From positions 62,001 to 126,000 of the forward strand of contig WGNA01000005.1 of the NCBI GenBank assembly GCA_016124755.1: a DNA stretch of 64,000 bases, written 5' to 3'. This DNA is from Bacteroidota bacterium. Lineage in GTDB: Bacteria; Bacteroidota; Bacteroidia; NS11-12g; UBA9320. Made by a program: the position numbers and the translations under genes. The notes below the pieces were generated by a model that was given only the letters and a program-made list of their open reading frames with translations, did not search any database and was not told where the DNA came from. Shown here piece by piece: positions 34,585 to 44,288 of the stretch. Every line of letters begins with the position of its first letter. The stretch's first letter is position 1.

Positions 34585-36234
34585 ATGAGAAGAACAAGTT
34601 TATTCACCTTGCTCTCCATCTTAGCTAACTTCACCTTCGCTCAAAGTAAATTTACCCGCCACTTCTATTTTGAGTCAGACAGTTTTAATGTTACCCAAAG
34701 CCATAATTCCGGCTTAAACTACATCATCAGCGAACTGCACAAAAATCCGTATTACCGAATTCAGATCGACGGAAACACAGACAGCATCGGTGATCGTAAT
34801 TACAATGTTGAACTCAGCAAAAAGAGAATCAAAAGTATTTCTGAAGAACTCATCTCCCATGGTATCCGAAGAGATCGTATCAAGGTTTCGGCAAAAGGAG
34901 AAGAGTGGCCAAAATTCAACAATGGCACAGACGCCGGAAAAAGTCTGAATCGCAGAGTTGATGTTTTAGTGCTTATGGACCGTGATTCCTGTTTCAAAGA
35001 CGGGTGCGCACAAACCTGTATTCCGAAAGGCACCTTCGATCCTTATTTTACAAATGAGATTGAGATCAAATTTATTCCCATCACCAATGTGCAGCAAATG
35101 CAGGAAAACAACATTTCTGCGCAGACCACTTCAGGAGGATATTTAATTTCCAGCGGCATGCTTAGGGTTACTTCTACCTATCGGGGAAGCCCGGTTTATC
35201 CGAAAAAAAATGTTACGATCAGAGTTCCGGCTTACAAACTCGACCAAACCTTTCAGTTGTATGAAGGAAGTGGAAGCCAAAGCGTACAATGGACTCAAAA
35301 GAAAATTGAAATGAAACGGGGCAGCGGCGATTGTCAGTATTTTGAAATTGACGGTTCGTATCTTAACAAATGGGTGAATCTCGACAAACCGAGACCAAAA
35401 GGAAATATGATTTGTGTTAACAACCCTTTTGCATATCGCGACATGCCTTCTATCGACAGCGATTCCTCGGTGGTTATTCAAAACGACATTGTGCTAAGTT
35501 TTTCGGAGGGAACCTTTGGAACAATAAATCCATCCAATCTGGATGTTCAGTCAACCCGGGTAACAACACTTTGTGATATGATCCAAAATCGCATGACTTC
35601 GGCGACAACCGATAATAAAATCGTAAAGGATAAAGACATTCTGATCCTCAATTCTTTTAAGCTGAGGGACTCACTTATTCATCCCAAAAATCCCGGATTC
35701 ACTGCATATTTCCCGGCAACAGAAGACCTGAAAGACAAAGAATTTTTCACGGGAGTAAGAGGGCAAAACAACGAAATTATTTGGGCAAGTGCCGGTAAAG
35801 CAGACAGCGTTTACAACATTGAAGGTTGCAGTTGCAAATACGTTGTGAAGTCATTTAATCAAAATGCAGAATTCCTGAACGTAGGTGTTTCATCTGAAAA
35901 ATCTTCTGACCTTATAAATCGCCAGAAACTTTTAATCAGGGATGATAATGTGAACGAAATCTTTGTTTACGACAAGTTTCATAAATCACTTTCTGTAGTT
36001 AAGATTGATAGCAACGGCAGATTCGTTATTCCGGTTATCGATGATCTGAGTAAGATAATTATTGTCGCAACTTACAAGTCGGGAAAAGACCAATTTCTTT
36101 TCGACAGCAAACTCAGTACTTGTCACCGGCGATGGTTCCACAATGAGCGGATAGTAAAATCCAAACATTTCAGAAAGGTGGAAGGCAAAAAGGGCTTTCG
36201 TTTGAAAAGTGTTTCGTGCCGTTCTAAAATCTGA
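34585..36234 (+). CDS. OmpA-domain protein with a long C-terminal region of unknown fold
   Basis: 549 residues. Signal peptide about 1-19. The OmpA-like peptidoglycan-binding domain is N-terminal (about 25-132: IQIDGNTDSIGDRNYNVELS, KRIKSISEELISHGI, then SLNRRVDVLV). OmpA domains usually sit at the C-terminus, so the order is reversed. The remaining 420 residues are unrecognised and beta-rich, with the Cys-rich patch CFKDGCAQTC near 135-145. A role linking peptidoglycan to an envelope complex is inference from the OmpA part only. It is 45 bp after fmt and ends 2 bp from the convergent CAP gene. Confidence 0.75.
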   Translation: MRRTSLFTLLSILANFTFAQSKFTRHFYFESDSFNVTQSHNSGLNYIISELHKNPYYRIQIDGNTDSIGDRNYNVELSKKRIKSISEELISHGIRRDRIKVSAKGEEWPKFNNGTDAGKSLNRRVDVLVLMDRDSCFKDGCAQTCIPKGTFDPYFTNEIEIKFIPITNVQQMQENNISAQTTSGGYLISSGMLRVTSTYRGSPVYPKKNVTIRVPAYKLDQTFQLYEGSGSQSVQWTQKKIEMKRGSGDCQYFEIDGSYLNKWVNLDKPRPKGNMICVNNPFAYRDMPSIDSDSSVVIQNDIVLSFSEGTFGTINPSNLDVQSTRVTTLCDMIQNRMTSATTDNKIVKDKDILILNSFKLRDSLIHPKNPGFTAYFPATEDLKDKEFFTGVRGQNNEIIWASAGKADSVYNIEGCSCKYVVKSFNQNAEFLNVGVSSEKSSDLINRQKLLIRDDNVNEIFVYDKFHKSLSVVKIDSNGRFVIPVIDDLSKIIIVATYKSGKDQFLFDSKLSTCHRRWFHNERIVKSKHFRKVEGKKGFRLKSVSCRSKI

Positions 36235-36236
36235 CT

Positions 36237-37205
36237 TTACATCGCGGTGCAAAACACCCAGTAATAGCCAAAACTGCTGTTGGGATTAAAAGCCACGCCG
36301 ATCCCTACTTTTTTGCTCGAAGGATTAAACATGTTTTCGTAGTGACCTTTACTGGTGTACCACTGGTGATATGTGTCTTCCGGTCGTCGGGATCCGGCAG
36401 CAATATTTTCTGAGTTCACAAAACTCTCGTGATAGAAAGATCGGATTCTCGGGAAAGTAGTTCCGATCTGCACTAATTTCCCTCCGAGACTATCGTAACT
36501 GGCATGATCGAAATAATTCTGAGTTGCCATGTCATTTGCATGATATCGCGCAGCACGTCTCAGATATTCGTTCATTTCGAGTGGTTCCATTCCTTTTTTT
36601 ACGCGATCAATGTTGAGTATTCTCAAAACTTCAGCTTCTCCGTCCGGATCAAACGATGTTATATTTTCGAGCCCGGTTGGCATTCCGAAATACTGATTGT
36701 TATAAAACCCCTGAACTAATGGCTTTGACTCTTCCAGAACATTGGTTTGCATTTCGGTTTCATCTCCGGACTTTTTTCTTTCGTAAATTCTGTCGAGTTT
36801 GGTCTGAATAAGTGTAATTCTGGAACTGTCGTGTTCTGCCTGAAGTGCGTTGATCATCTTGTTGGATAATTTGTCGATAGCCAGCATTTGTTCAGACCAG
36901 TTCATTTTGGTTAACAATTCCGCGTCTGCATAACGATGAAACTTGTAAGCATCCGAAAGTATTGAACTAATGAGTTTATAGCGGAATCTGGAACGGGTTT
37001 CTTTTTCAGCCAGATTCAGATTTGATTTAATCCGGTAGTAATATGGAATTGCATCTTTCGGATATTTCGAAATGTATTTATCTGCGAGCTCAATACAGGC
37101 TTCAGGATTTCGGTTGAATTTTTCTTCAAGTCTTTGCGACATTTTTTCTGAACCCGGTTTACCAAACCATGGCAGAAAGAACAGGATGGCCATCAGAGTT
37201 TTCAT
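36237..37205 (-). CDS. CAP (SCP/PR-1) domain protein
   Basis: 322 residues. Signal peptide about 1-18, a helical region with many charged residues (about 20-170), then a C-terminal CAP domain (about 185-322): INIDRVKKGMEPLEMNEYL, the first His in RRAARYHANDMATQNYFDH, SENIAAG, and HYENMFNPSSKKVGIGVAF. The four residues that form the CAP cavity (His, Glu, Glu, His) appear to be present. Bacterial CAP proteins are secreted or envelope proteins of generally unproven function. Confidence 0.85.
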   Translation of the reverse strand: MKTLMAILFFLPWFGKPGSEKMSQRLEEKFNRNPEACIELADKYISKYPKDAIPYYYRIKSNLNLAEKETRSRFRYKLISSILSDAYKFHRYADAELLTKMNWSEQMLAIDKLSNKMINALQAEHDSSRITLIQTKLDRIYERKKSGDETEMQTNVLEESKPLVQGFYNNQYFGMPTGLENITSFDPDGEAEVLRILNIDRVKKGMEPLEMNEYLRRAARYHANDMATQNYFDHASYDSLGGKLVQIGTTFPRIRSFYHESFVNSENIAAGSRRPEDTYHQWYTSKGHYENMFNPSSKKVGIGVAFNPNSSFGYYWVFCTAM

Positions 37206-37324
37206 ACGGTTTCGATTTAGGATATCATACCCTAAACTCAGAACATGTAAAACCCGATATGAATGATTTTTAAGTTTTGCAAAAAGCCAATTAAAATTGA
37301 ACTTCCGACAAATGTGAATCGGTA

Positions 37325-37332
37325 TATATTTG
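37325..37332 (+). promoter_or_regulatory. Bacteroidota -7 box (TATATTTG) before tRNA-Arg
   Basis: A perfect -7 element 14 bases before the tRNA 5' end. The nearest TTG at -33 (37297-37299) is 25 bases away, longer than usual. Confidence 0.45.
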
Positions 37333-37346
37333 CACCCTCATTTTTC

Positions 37347-37420
37347 GCATCCGTAGTTCAACTGGATAGAATACCAGATTTCGGCTCTGGGGGTTAGGGG
37401 TTCGAATCCTCTCGGGTGCA
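37347..37420 (+). tRNA. tRNA-Arg (anticodon TCG)
   Basis: 74 bases. Acceptor GCATCCG pairs with CGGGTGC (one G-T), discriminator A. D stem GTTC/GAAT, anticodon stem CCAGA/TCTGG with loop TTTCGGC (anticodon TCG, reading CGA and probably other CGN codons), and T stem AGGGG/CCTCT around TTCGAAT. CCA is not encoded. It is followed directly by a strong terminator, so it is a single-gene unit. Confidence 0.96.
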
Positions 37421-37429
37421 CAAACTTTC

Positions 37430-37451
37430 AGCCGCTTTTGCGGCTTTTTTT
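37430..37451 (+). terminator. Rho-independent terminator after tRNA-Arg
   Basis: AGCCGC (37430-37435), TTTT loop, GCGGCT (37440-37445), then a T tract. On the other strand there is no T tract, so it serves the tRNA only. Confidence 0.9.
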
Positions 37452-37456
37452 ATATT

Positions 37457-38845
37457 CTAAAGTCCCATCTTTCCGGGGTTTAGAATTCCATTTGGATCAA
37501 AAACCTTTTTAATCCCCTTCATTAGATTAATATGTGTTTCAGCCATTACCTCATTGAGGTATTTCTGTTGTACCAGGCCAACACCATGTTCGCCGCTGAT
37601 TGTGCCACCGAGTTTTTTGCATAATCTGAAAATTTCCCGGATTCCTTCCTCCAGATGAGGTCCGCTCCAATCTTCCTCCGACATATTTTCTTTCAGAATA
37701 TTCACGTGTAGATTTCCGTCACCGGCATGACCATAACAAACAGAACTAAATCCATATCGATTCCCGATTTCCTTTACACCGCTCATCAACTCAGGAAGTC
37801 CCGCCCGCATCACAACGGTGTCTTCTTCCTTATAGGTCGAATACAGTTTTACCACCTCTCCGATCGATTTTCGAATCTTCCACCACTTTTCTTTTTGGTC
37901 ATTCGAATCGGCAAACAAAACCTCCGAAACGCCATATTTTTCGAGAATGCCATTGATCAATTCGGCTTGTTCAAATAACAAATCCAACTGATCACCATCC
38001 AGTTCTATCAATAAAACCGCATCGTCGTCGGCATTTGTTGGGTCGTGCAGTTCGTTGTATTTACAGGTAATTCGAATGCCGCTTCGTTCCATTAATTCCA
38101 ATGCCGAAGGTGTTACACCCGATCGCATTATTTCACTTACAGATGCACAAGCAGGAACTGCATTTTTAAAGGAGCACCACATCAACACATCGTGTTTGGG
38201 CCTGGCGATTAGTTTCACTACAATTTTCGTTACCACGGCAAGAGTCCCTTCACTGCCGATCATCAATTGAGTTAGATTATAACCGGTAGAATATTTCAGC
38301 GTATTTGCACCTGTCCAGATTACTTCACCGTTTGCCAGAACCACCTCAAGATTTAGAATATAATCGCGGGTAACTCCATATTTTACGGCTTTCGGACCAC
38401 CACTGCAATGCGCAATATTGCCCCCGAGAAAACAGCTTCCTCTGCTTGCCGGATCCGGCGGATAGAACAAACCTTTTAATTCAACCTGATCTCTGAAATT
38501 CTGATTAATTACTCCGGGCTCAACCGTTGCCTGTAAATTTTCTTCATCAATTTCCAGAACCTTGTTAAACTTTTCCATGGAGAGCGTTATCCCTCCTTTA
38601 ATGGGAAGGCATCCTCCGCTTAATCCGGTACCCGCTCCTCTTACGGTAAGCGGAATTTTGTTTTCATTACACCATCTAAGCACTTTCGAAACTTGTTCAA
38701 CATTTTCCGGAATCACAACGGCATCCGGCATAAAAACAAAATCTTCTGTGTAATCGTGTCCGTAGCCTTTTCGGTTTTCCTCATCGGTGAGGATCAAAAT
38801 GTCATCTATCGAATTGTTTAGTTTCTGAATTTGATCAGTTGTCAT
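37457..38845 (-). CDS. FAD-linked oxidase, GlcD / D-2-hydroxyacid dehydrogenase family
   Basis: 462 residues. The N-terminal PCMH-type FAD domain has TVRGAGTGLSGGCLPIKGGI and GNIAHCSGGPKAVKYGVTRD; the C-terminal domain has YGHAGDGNLHVNI and SGEHGVGLVQQKYL with the metal-binding His pair. This is the glycolate oxidase GlcD / D-lactate / D-2-hydroxyglutarate dehydrogenase family. No GlcE/GlcF partner is next to it, so a stand-alone dehydrogenase of D-lactate or D-2-hydroxyglutarate type is likelier than a three-subunit glycolate oxidase. The exact substrate is open. Confidence 0.9.
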   Translation of the reverse strand: MTTDQIQKLNNSIDDILILTDEENRKGYGHDYTEDFVFMPDAVVIPENVEQVSKVLRWCNENKIPLTVRGAGTGLSGGCLPIKGGITLSMEKFNKVLEIDEENLQATVEPGVINQNFRDQVELKGLFYPPDPASRGSCFLGGNIAHCSGGPKAVKYGVTRDYILNLEVVLANGEVIWTGANTLKYSTGYNLTQLMIGSEGTLAVVTKIVVKLIARPKHDVLMWCSFKNAVPACASVSEIMRSGVTPSALELMERSGIRITCKYNELHDPTNADDDAVLLIELDGDQLDLLFEQAELINGILEKYGVSEVLFADSNDQKEKWWKIRKSIGEVVKLYSTYKEEDTVVMRAGLPELMSGVKEIGNRYGFSSVCYGHAGDGNLHVNILKENMSEEDWSGPHLEEGIREIFRLCKKLGGTISGEHGVGLVQQKYLNEVMAETHINLMKGIKKVFDPNGILNPGKMGL

Positions 38846-38932
38846 TTTTATCTTTCTAATAAATTATCTGATTCGTCTATTGAACTACCTTGAGATGCCA
38901 AATTACGTAATATTTAATCCAATATTTGCGGC

Positions 38933-41119
38933 ATGAAGAAAGCAAGTGGTTTTTTATTTCTGCTATTGGTTGCATCGGGCTTATTCGCTCAGGGAACCGA
39001 TACCATCACGCTCGAAAAAATCTGGAAGGATTACGCTTTTTACCCCAAACTGGTGAGTGGTTTTATTAATCTTAACGATGGCAAAACCTATTGTAAAATT
39101 GAATCAGACGAAAAGAAAAACACTCAGGTTGTTACATATAGTTACGAAACCGGAGAGAAGACCGGAGTACTGATTGATGGCGGCAAAATCGCAGAAGTCA
39201 ATAAGCTGGAAGCATTCAGATTCGGATCCTTCGATCTGAACCGAACCGAAAGTCTTGCCGTAATTCCACAAAATACACGAAGCATTTATCGCAGATCGAG
39301 CGAATCCATTTATTTCATTTGGTCTAAAGCAGATAACAAACTCACCAAAATTTCGGATCAGTATATCCGGTACGCGACGATGAATCCAGATGGTACCAAG
39401 GTAGCCTATGTACTCAACAACGATCTCTATGTTTACGACGTCGCCAAGAAAAAAACTAAAAGATTAACCAAAGACGGAAAACAAAACTCCATTATAAACG
39501 GAGCTGTGGACTGGGTTTATGAAGAAGAATTTGGTATGAGCCGTGGTTTTGAATGGAATGAAGACGGAACCAAAATCGCCTATTACCGTTTTGACGAAAC
39601 CGCCGTTCCCGAATGGGATATTACCCTTTATGGAAACCTCTATCCCACTCACGAAAAATATAAATATCCCAAAGCCGGTGAAAAGAATTCGGTGGTGGAT
39701 GTTTACATCTGCGACCTGAAAGGCAAACGAAAAAAGGTTGATCTTCACTCAGAACAGGATCAGTACATTTCTCGTATTATCTGGACTAAAGATCCAAATA
39801 TGCTCAGTGTTCAACGGCTGAACCGTCACCAAAATCACTGGGAACTTCTGATGGCGGATGCAAAAACAGGAAAGGTTACTCTTAGCCTCGAAGAAGACAA
39901 TAAATACTATGTAGATATCACAGACGACATTCTCTTTTTAAACGACGGGCGACACTTCGTAATTAAAAGTGAAAGAACCGGATTCTGGCATTTGTACATG
40001 CACAAGATAGACGGGCCGCAGGTTTTCGAAATCACGAAAGGCGATTGGGAAGTTGATCATCTTTTGGGAGTTGACGAAAAAAATCAGAAAGTCTATTTCA
40101 CCTCAACAGAAGACTCTCCGCTTGAGCGTCAGATTTACGTGTGTGACATTACCGGAAAAAACAAAAAGAAAATTTCGGAAGGTCATGGCAATCATTCAGC
40201 AAGGTTCAGCAACGACTTCACCTATTATTTCCATACGTTCAGCAGCATCATGACGCCTCATATTTTCAGTATCCGAAAAAACGATGGCAGTTTAGTAAGA
40301 ACCATTGAAGACAATACGCAATTCGCCGCAGAAATGTCGAAATACCGGATGGGAACAACTGAGTTCAGAGAAATCCCCATCGGCAACAACCAACATTTAA
40401 ACGCCTATATGATTTACCCCAAGGATTTCGATCCCAACAAAAAATACCCCGTGCTGATGCATGTTTATGGCGGACCGGGCGATCAACAGGTAATGAATCA
40501 GTGGTTGTGGTTCAATTTCTTTTGGCATCACATGTTGGCAACCGAGCATCAATACATTATTGCGGTAGTCGATAATCGGGGCACCGGAGGCAGAGGAGAA
40601 GAATTTAAAAAGATGACTTATCTGCAATTGGGCAAATACGAAACAGAAGATCAGATTTCGGCTGCCAGATACCTTGGAAGTCTCTCGTTTGTGGACGCCG
40701 GACGTATCGGGATTTGGGGCTGGAGTTTTGGAGGTTACATGAGCAGCCTTTGCATTACCAAAGGAGCTGATGTTTTTAAAATGGCCATTGCAGTTGCACC
40801 GGTTACAAACTGGAGATTCTATGATAATATTTATACGGAAAGATTTATGCGCACTCCTGCAGAGAATGCTTCCGGTTATGACGACAACTCACCGATTAAC
40901 CACATCGACAAACTGAAAGGAAAATATCTGATCATTCACGGTTTAGCAGACGATAATGTGCATTTCCAGAACACTGCCGAAATGGTGAAGAAAATGATTG
41001 AAATGGATATTCCTTTTGATTCAGAATTTTATCCAAACAAAAATCACGGAATCAGCGGTGGAAATACCCGACTGCATTTATATAAGAGAATGACCAACTA
41101 CGTGTTAGACAATTTATAG
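38933..41119 (+). CDS. Dipeptidyl peptidase IV (S9B family)
   Basis: 728 residues with a signal peptide (about 1-19). A beta-propeller comes first (DPPIV_N, about 80-440; VDWVYEEEFGMSRGFEWNED includes the substrate-binding double Glu), then the alpha/beta hydrolase: S598 in GWSFGGY, Asp in GLADDNVHF (673/674), H705 in KNHGISGG. It removes X-Pro dipeptides from peptides in the periplasm. Two POT peptide transporters follow at 42.5-45.8 kb, which suggests a local peptide-use theme, although WecB separates them. Confidence 0.94.
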   Translation: MKKASGFLFLLLVASGLFAQGTDTITLEKIWKDYAFYPKLVSGFINLNDGKTYCKIESDEKKNTQVVTYSYETGEKTGVLIDGGKIAEVNKLEAFRFGSFDLNRTESLAVIPQNTRSIYRRSSESIYFIWSKADNKLTKISDQYIRYATMNPDGTKVAYVLNNDLYVYDVAKKKTKRLTKDGKQNSIINGAVDWVYEEEFGMSRGFEWNEDGTKIAYYRFDETAVPEWDITLYGNLYPTHEKYKYPKAGEKNSVVDVYICDLKGKRKKVDLHSEQDQYISRIIWTKDPNMLSVQRLNRHQNHWELLMADAKTGKVTLSLEEDNKYYVDITDDILFLNDGRHFVIKSERTGFWHLYMHKIDGPQVFEITKGDWEVDHLLGVDEKNQKVYFTSTEDSPLERQIYVCDITGKNKKKISEGHGNHSARFSNDFTYYFHTFSSIMTPHIFSIRKNDGSLVRTIEDNTQFAAEMSKYRMGTTEFREIPIGNNQHLNAYMIYPKDFDPNKKYPVLMHVYGGPGDQQVMNQWLWFNFFWHHMLATEHQYIIAVVDNRGTGGRGEEFKKMTYLQLGKYETEDQISAARYLGSLSFVDAGRIGIWGWSFGGYMSSLCITKGADVFKMAIAVAPVTNWRFYDNIYTERFMRTPAENASGYDDNSPINHIDKLKGKYLIIHGLADDNVHFQNTAEMVKKMIEMDIPFDSEFYPNKNHGISGGNTRLHLYKRMTNYVLDNL

Positions 41120-41123
41120 GAAT

Positions 41124-42218
41124 TCAGCTCTTCAGATCCTGAAGAATTCGAACCAATCTTTCTGCGGCGTGACCATCCCACAATTCGGGAATGGCTCCTC
41201 GTTTCCAATTGCCTTCGAATAGTTTTTCGATTGCCGGAGCTATGGATTTCGGATTGGTTCCGATTAGTTCATTTGTGCCGATCGTAACCGTTTCAGGTCG
41301 TTCAGTATTATCCCGCAAAGTGATACACGGAATTCCCATAACGGTTGTTTCTTCTGTAATTCCTCCGGAATCCGTAATTACCGCTTTCGCATTTTCAACC
41401 AGATAATTAAACTCCAGATATCCCAGCGGATCAATTAAAAACAGATTGCTGAACTGAGTCTGATGTTTTTCAAAAACCTTTCGTGATCTTGGATGAATTG
41501 GCCAGATTACCGGGAGGTCTCGGCAGGATGTTACGATCGATTCGATAATGCGTTCCAAGGTATTGATATCGTCTACGTTTGCCGGTCGATGCAAGGTGAG
41601 AACAAAATAATTCCCACGTTCAAGGCCCATTTCATTCCAGATTGGTGGCGCTTTAAATTTGGGTTGATTCGCAAGCAAGGTGTCTATCATCACATTGCCG
41701 ATACGGTAAATTCTATCTTCAGAAACACCCATATTTCTAAGATTTTCATCGGCTAATGTTGTGGTGGTGAAAAAGTAATCTGTAATGCTGTCGGTAACCA
41801 TCCGGTTGATTTCTTCCGGCATCGACAAATCCCAGGAACGAATACCCGCTTCAACATGCGCAACTTTTATATTTAATTTTTTCGCGACTATGCTGCACGC
41901 AAGAGTTGAGGTAACATCTCCTACCACCAAAGTTAAATCGCATGATTCTTTGAGTAAAAGTTGTTCATAACCCAACATTATTCTGGAGGTTTGTTCCGCC
42001 TGCGTGCCGCCTCCCGCTTCCAGATTAATGTCGGGTTCCGGGATGTTGAGTTGGGTAAAGAACTGCTCCGACATGTTTTTATCGTAGTGCTGACCGGTGT
42101 GCACCAACCGGAAAGACATGGTTCCATTCAGGTATGCATCCGAAGCTTTTATTGCATGAATGATCGGTGCGATTTTCATGAAGTTTGGCCTTGCTCCGGC
42201 GATTAAATCAATTTTCAT
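41124..42218 (-). CDS. wecB: UDP-N-acetylglucosamine 2-epimerase (non-hydrolysing)
   Basis: 364 residues. Hallmarks of the non-hydrolysing epimerase: GARPNFMKIAPIIHA, HTGQHYDKNMSEQFF, HVEAGIRSWDLSMPEEINR, LTLHRPANVD and ITDSGGITEETTVMGIPCI with ERPETV. It interconverts UDP-GlcNAc and UDP-ManNAc. Such enzymes usually sit in surface-glycan loci. Here it is on the opposite strand, 3.8 kb before the polysaccharide operon, and convergent with DPP-IV (4 bp apart). The hydrolysing homologue NeuC is a separate gene at 53302. Confidence 0.94.
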   Translation of the reverse strand: MKIDLIAGARPNFMKIAPIIHAIKASDAYLNGTMSFRLVHTGQHYDKNMSEQFFTQLNIPEPDINLEAGGGTQAEQTSRIMLGYEQLLLKESCDLTLVVGDVTSTLACSIVAKKLNIKVAHVEAGIRSWDLSMPEEINRMVTDSITDYFFTTTTLADENLRNMGVSEDRIYRIGNVMIDTLLANQPKFKAPPIWNEMGLERGNYFVLTLHRPANVDDINTLERIIESIVTSCRDLPVIWPIHPRSRKVFEKHQTQFSNLFLIDPLGYLEFNYLVENAKAVITDSGGITEETTVMGIPCITLRDNTERPETVTIGTNELIGTNPKSIAPAIEKLFEGNWKRGAIPELWDGHAAERLVRILQDLKS

Positions 42219-42525
42219 TTTAACAGATTTAGAACTCTCGTTTCAGCTTTTATCCTCAATTTTTCCGGCTAATTCAGCTTTTCTGAAACGGAGTGGCAAT
42301 ATTAGGCAGGAGCGTTCTCATTTACTTCAACGGTATGCCAACACTTTATAATAAAGCTGCATTTAGATTCACGATCGAAAAAACAACCGAAGATTTTCTG
42401 ATACTTGCAATTGCGATTCTGGAATCCAGATGTGTGTTTTTTGTTCCGGGCTTATTTTCGGACACACATCCTATTCTAAATCATTGATGATCAAAAATTC
42501 TTAGTTTTACCCCATAATCAATTGT
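42219..42525 (+). other. 307-bp gene-free region with a stem-loop before the POT transporter
   Basis: No convincing ORF; the short open frames here lack coding character. It holds a perfect 9-bp inverted repeat, GATGTGTGT (42429-42437) with ACACACATC (42462-42470), and inner TCCG/CGGA arms. A possible promoter (TAGTTTTA at about 42512) lies between the stem-loop and the ATG at 42526. Upstream of wecB nothing else is evident. Confidence 0.5.
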
Positions 42526-44238
42526 ATGAGCAACACAACAAATTCGAATAAACACCCCAAAGGTTTAATGTATTTGTTTCTCACCGAAATGTGGGAACGA
42601 TTCGGTTATTATCTGATGTTGGGAATCTTCTCCCTTTACATGCTCGACAGCGTGCAAAACGGAGGAATGGGATTTTCACCGGAAAAGAAATCGGATATAT
42701 ACGGGACCTATCTCGGACTGGTTTACCTCACGCCTTTTATTGGGGGTTTATTAGCCGACAGAATTCTGGGGTATCGCAAATCAATTATTATAGGCGGGTT
42801 GCTAATGGCTGCCGGATATTTTGCTTTGGCCATCCCGGGTGTAAGTACCTTCTACATTGCATTGCTTCTGATAATTGTAGGAAACGGGTTTTTTAAACCC
42901 AATATCTCAACACTTCTTGGAAATTTATATTCCGTGGATGAGTATAAAGCAAACAAGGATTCCGGCTACAACATTTTCTACATGGGTATTAATGTCGGAG
43001 CTTTTGTCTGCAACTTCGTGGCAGCTTACATGCGTATCAATTACGGATGGGGATGGGCCTTCGGGGCAGCAGGTGTCGGGATGTTGATCGGTGTTCTCAT
43101 TTTTAGTCGCGGTATTCCGCACATAAAATCGGCTGATGTAATAAAACCGCTTGAACCCGGTGATCAGTCCACTGCAAGAATCCTCGGATTTACTCTTTTG
43201 CCGATGTTCGTCTTCGGTTTATTGGGATATCTGATCCCCGGAAATTTGTTGGGATCAGATTCTAATGATGCGTTTATTATTGGCTGTATTCCGGTAGTTG
43301 CCTTTTTCATTTACCTGTATGTTAAAGCGAATGAAAACGATAAGCGACCAATCGGGGCTTTGTTGGCGGTGTATGGATGTTTGGTTGTTTTCTGGGCAAT
43401 CTTTCACCAAAACGGAGATGCTCTTACAGTTTGGGCTGAGGATTACACCGATCGCCAACCAACTGCCGTTGTTGAAACATCTTTGGATAAAATGAACTTG
43501 CTGCAAACGGTTTCCAACGATTCGGTTGCCCAGCTCAGCAAAGATGAATTTACCAAATACAAAGGTTGGGTGCATATTCAGGATTCGATGTACAAAGCGG
43601 CAGGAAACAACGATGCACGAATTGCACTCGGCAAATTATTCAAAGAACAATCGGCGAGCAGGTCTTACTTTGAAAATATGGATCCGGAGAACATTCCGGA
43701 AAAAGGTGAAAGCCTCAAGCTCATATCAACCGAGATATATCAATCGGTGAATCCGTTCTGGATTGTTTTATTAACCCCATTATTGGTTGGTTTCTGGAAT
43801 ATGCTTCGGAGGCGAAAACGTGAACCGACAACCGCCGCCAAAATTGCCATCGGTTTGGTGATTACGGGCTTGTCGGCATTAGTGATGGTCGCCGCGGTAA
43901 AATCCACCAATATTGCAGAACACAAGGTAAGTCAGTTTTGGCTGATTGCCTGTTACGGTGTGATTTCACTTGGTGAATTATGCTTGTCTCCGATGGGGCT
44001 TTCGCTCGTTTCGAAACTCAGTCCCCCGAGAATCACGGCTTTAATGATGGGTGGATTCTTTCTCTCTACATCCATTGGTAACAAACTTTCGGGTATGTTA
44101 TCCAGCATGTGGGAAAGCTATGAAGATAAATCTTCCTTCTTCTTTGTGAACATGCTTCTGGCGCTTGCATCGGCTGCGATAATGTTTGCCATTTTAAGAT
44201 GGCTGAACAGCGTGATGAAAGAAAAGAATATCCATTAA
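42526..44238 (+). CDS. Proton-coupled oligopeptide transporter (POT/PTR2), first of pair
   Basis: 570 residues, about 14 membrane helices. The family motif ExxERFxYY is intact (EMWERFGYYLM), and GNGFFKPNISTLLG is the second POT signature. The transporters move di- and tripeptides inward with protons. A soluble segment at about 300-400 (many charges; VQNGG near 45 is short) lies between helices 8 and 9 and is longer than in the second copy. This periplasmic-side insertion is the main difference between the two paralogues. Confidence 0.93.
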   Translation: MSNTTNSNKHPKGLMYLFLTEMWERFGYYLMLGIFSLYMLDSVQNGGMGFSPEKKSDIYGTYLGLVYLTPFIGGLLADRILGYRKSIIIGGLLMAAGYFALAIPGVSTFYIALLLIIVGNGFFKPNISTLLGNLYSVDEYKANKDSGYNIFYMGINVGAFVCNFVAAYMRINYGWGWAFGAAGVGMLIGVLIFSRGIPHIKSADVIKPLEPGDQSTARILGFTLLPMFVFGLLGYLIPGNLLGSDSNDAFIIGCIPVVAFFIYLYVKANENDKRPIGALLAVYGCLVVFWAIFHQNGDALTVWAEDYTDRQPTAVVETSLDKMNLLQTVSNDSVAQLSKDEFTKYKGWVHIQDSMYKAAGNNDARIALGKLFKEQSASRSYFENMDPENIPEKGESLKLISTEIYQSVNPFWIVLLTPLLVGFWNMLRRRKREPTTAAKIAIGLVITGLSALVMVAAVKSTNIAEHKVSQFWLIACYGVISLGELCLSPMGLSLVSKLSPPRITALMMGGFFLSTSIGNKLSGMLSSMWESYEDKSSFFFVNMLLALASAAIMFAILRWLNSVMKEKNIH

Positions 44239-44288
44239 TTTCTTCTTGTTGGCTAATAATTTAACCTCAGCTATTAACTGAAAACAAT

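Noticed and set aside
37206-37346. Small ORF at 37072-37266 upstream of tRNA-Arg
   Set aside because: It is largely antisense to the start of the CAP gene and has no protein-like features.
42293-42487. 64-codon open frame before the POT transporter
   Set aside because: No family, no coding-like composition, and it overlaps the inverted repeat; more likely leader DNA.
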